The notes under the pieces were generated by a model, which saw only the letters and a list, made by a program, of their open reading frames with translations, made no database searches and was not told the DNA's origin. From Nitrososphaerales archaeon TH1920 (GTDB lineage: Archaea > Thermoproteota > Nitrososphaeria > Nitrososphaerales > Nitrososphaeraceae): 6,127 nt of DNA. Positions 5,833 through 6,127 of the stretch are shown here, piece after piece. The position numbers were made by a program, and so were the translations under genes. The stretch is taken from positions 1 to 6,127 of the forward strand of contig JAATVM010000191.1 of the NCBI GenBank assembly GCA_014523495.1, in the 5' to 3' direction. Every line of letters starts with the position of its first letter. The first letter of the stretch is position 1.

Positions 5833-6127
5833 CTAATGAATTCTAATGGTCTCATAGAAATTATTACGTTCATGGGCCATGAACCCAATTTGCTTAATCG
5901 CGGTAATAATTTTATCTGACGTTAATTCTGTTGACCTTGCTCCCGTTGCACTAACCACTTCTTCGCCAATTAAGGTCCCTCCAAAATCATCTGCACCGTA
6001 CGTTAATGCAAGTTGAGCCATTCCTACACCATTAGTAAGCCATGATGATTGAAGATGATCGATAAGTCCAGAAAAAACTATCCTAGATATTGCAATCATC
6101 TTTAGTAATTCTAAACCCCCAGAAGAA
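5833..6127 (-). CDS. cofH: FO synthase subunit 2 (CofH), C-terminal part, cut by the window edge
   Basis: The last 98 codons of a longer minus-strand gene. The frame runs open to the window edge: before the Met codon at 6097-6099 come in-frame residues SSGGLELLK, so that Met is internal and the gene continues beyond 6127. The visible part carries the CofH C-terminal signature: GLELLKMIAISRIVF, then GVGMAQLALTYGADDFGGTLIGEEVVSATGA and a final helix ending MAHERNNFYETI. CofH is a radical-SAM enzyme that, with CofG, joins tyrosine to a flavin precursor to make FO, the chromophore of coenzyme F420. The radical-SAM CxxxCxxC motif lies in the part not shown. MqnC and MqnE of menaquinone synthesis are close relatives, but the GGTL signature and archaeal context favour CofH. 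Confidence 0.85.
   Translation of the reverse strand, partial: SSGGLELLKMIAISRIVFSGLIDHLQSSWLTNGVGMAQLALTYGADDFGGTLIGEEVVSATGARSTELTSDKIITAIKQIGFMAHERNNFYETIRIH

Noticed and set aside
5833..6099. Reading the right-edge gene as a complete 88-residue protein starting at 6099
   Set aside because: The frame remains open upstream to the window edge with CofH-like residues GGLELLK, so that Met is internal and the gene is truncated by the window.

Overview
The window looks like chromosomal DNA of an ammonia-oxidising archaeon (Nitrososphaerota, formerly Thaumarchaeota), probably of the soil type. This is inferred from the gene set and style. It is AT-rich and compact, with the C-terminal end of an F420-pathway CofH, a long HMG-CoA synthase for isoprenoid lipids, a stand-alone Lrp/AsnC ligand-binding (RAM) protein, a soluble class III nucleotidyl cyclase and tiny Cys-rich proteins. 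TATA-like boxes 26-28 bases before several start codons suggest leaderless archaeal transcripts. No rRNA, tRNA, mobile element or CRISPR array was seen. The genus is not determinable from sequence reading alone.

Layout. Positions 1-690 hold three very small plus-strand genes: a 40-residue protein with two CxxC pairs at the left edge, a 57-residue Cys/His protein, and a 72-residue two-helix membrane protein. The last two overlap by a GTGA start/stop junction. A minus-strand open stretch at 166-351, interrupted by one stop, may be a gene remnant. Minus-strand genes follow: the RAM protein (679-933) and the cyclase-domain protein (1009-1830). A 235-base divergent intergenic region separates the cyclase from a plus-strand coiled-coil protein of unknown function (2066-2926). 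Next comes threonine ammonia-lyase with a C-terminal ACT domain (3007-4236). It converges on a minus-strand HMG-CoA synthase (4233-5630), and their stop codons interlock. The right edge holds the last 98 codons of cofH on the minus strand, separated from HMG-CoA synthase by 175 bases with a short perfect hairpin and an oligo-T run.

How the genes relate. The metabolic genes are housekeeping: threonine to 2-oxobutyrate (isoleucine route), acetoacetyl-CoA to HMG-CoA (mevalonate and lipids), and FO synthesis for coenzyme F420. They do not form one pathway. The left half is more regulatory: a possible cyclic-nucleotide enzyme, a small amino-acid-sensor-like domain and the tiny Cys-rich/membrane pair. 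The most promising undescribed items are that overlapping pair and the cyclase, in which the two canonical transition-state residues are replaced. I see no clear evidence of a large novel system such as a defence island or biosynthetic cluster.
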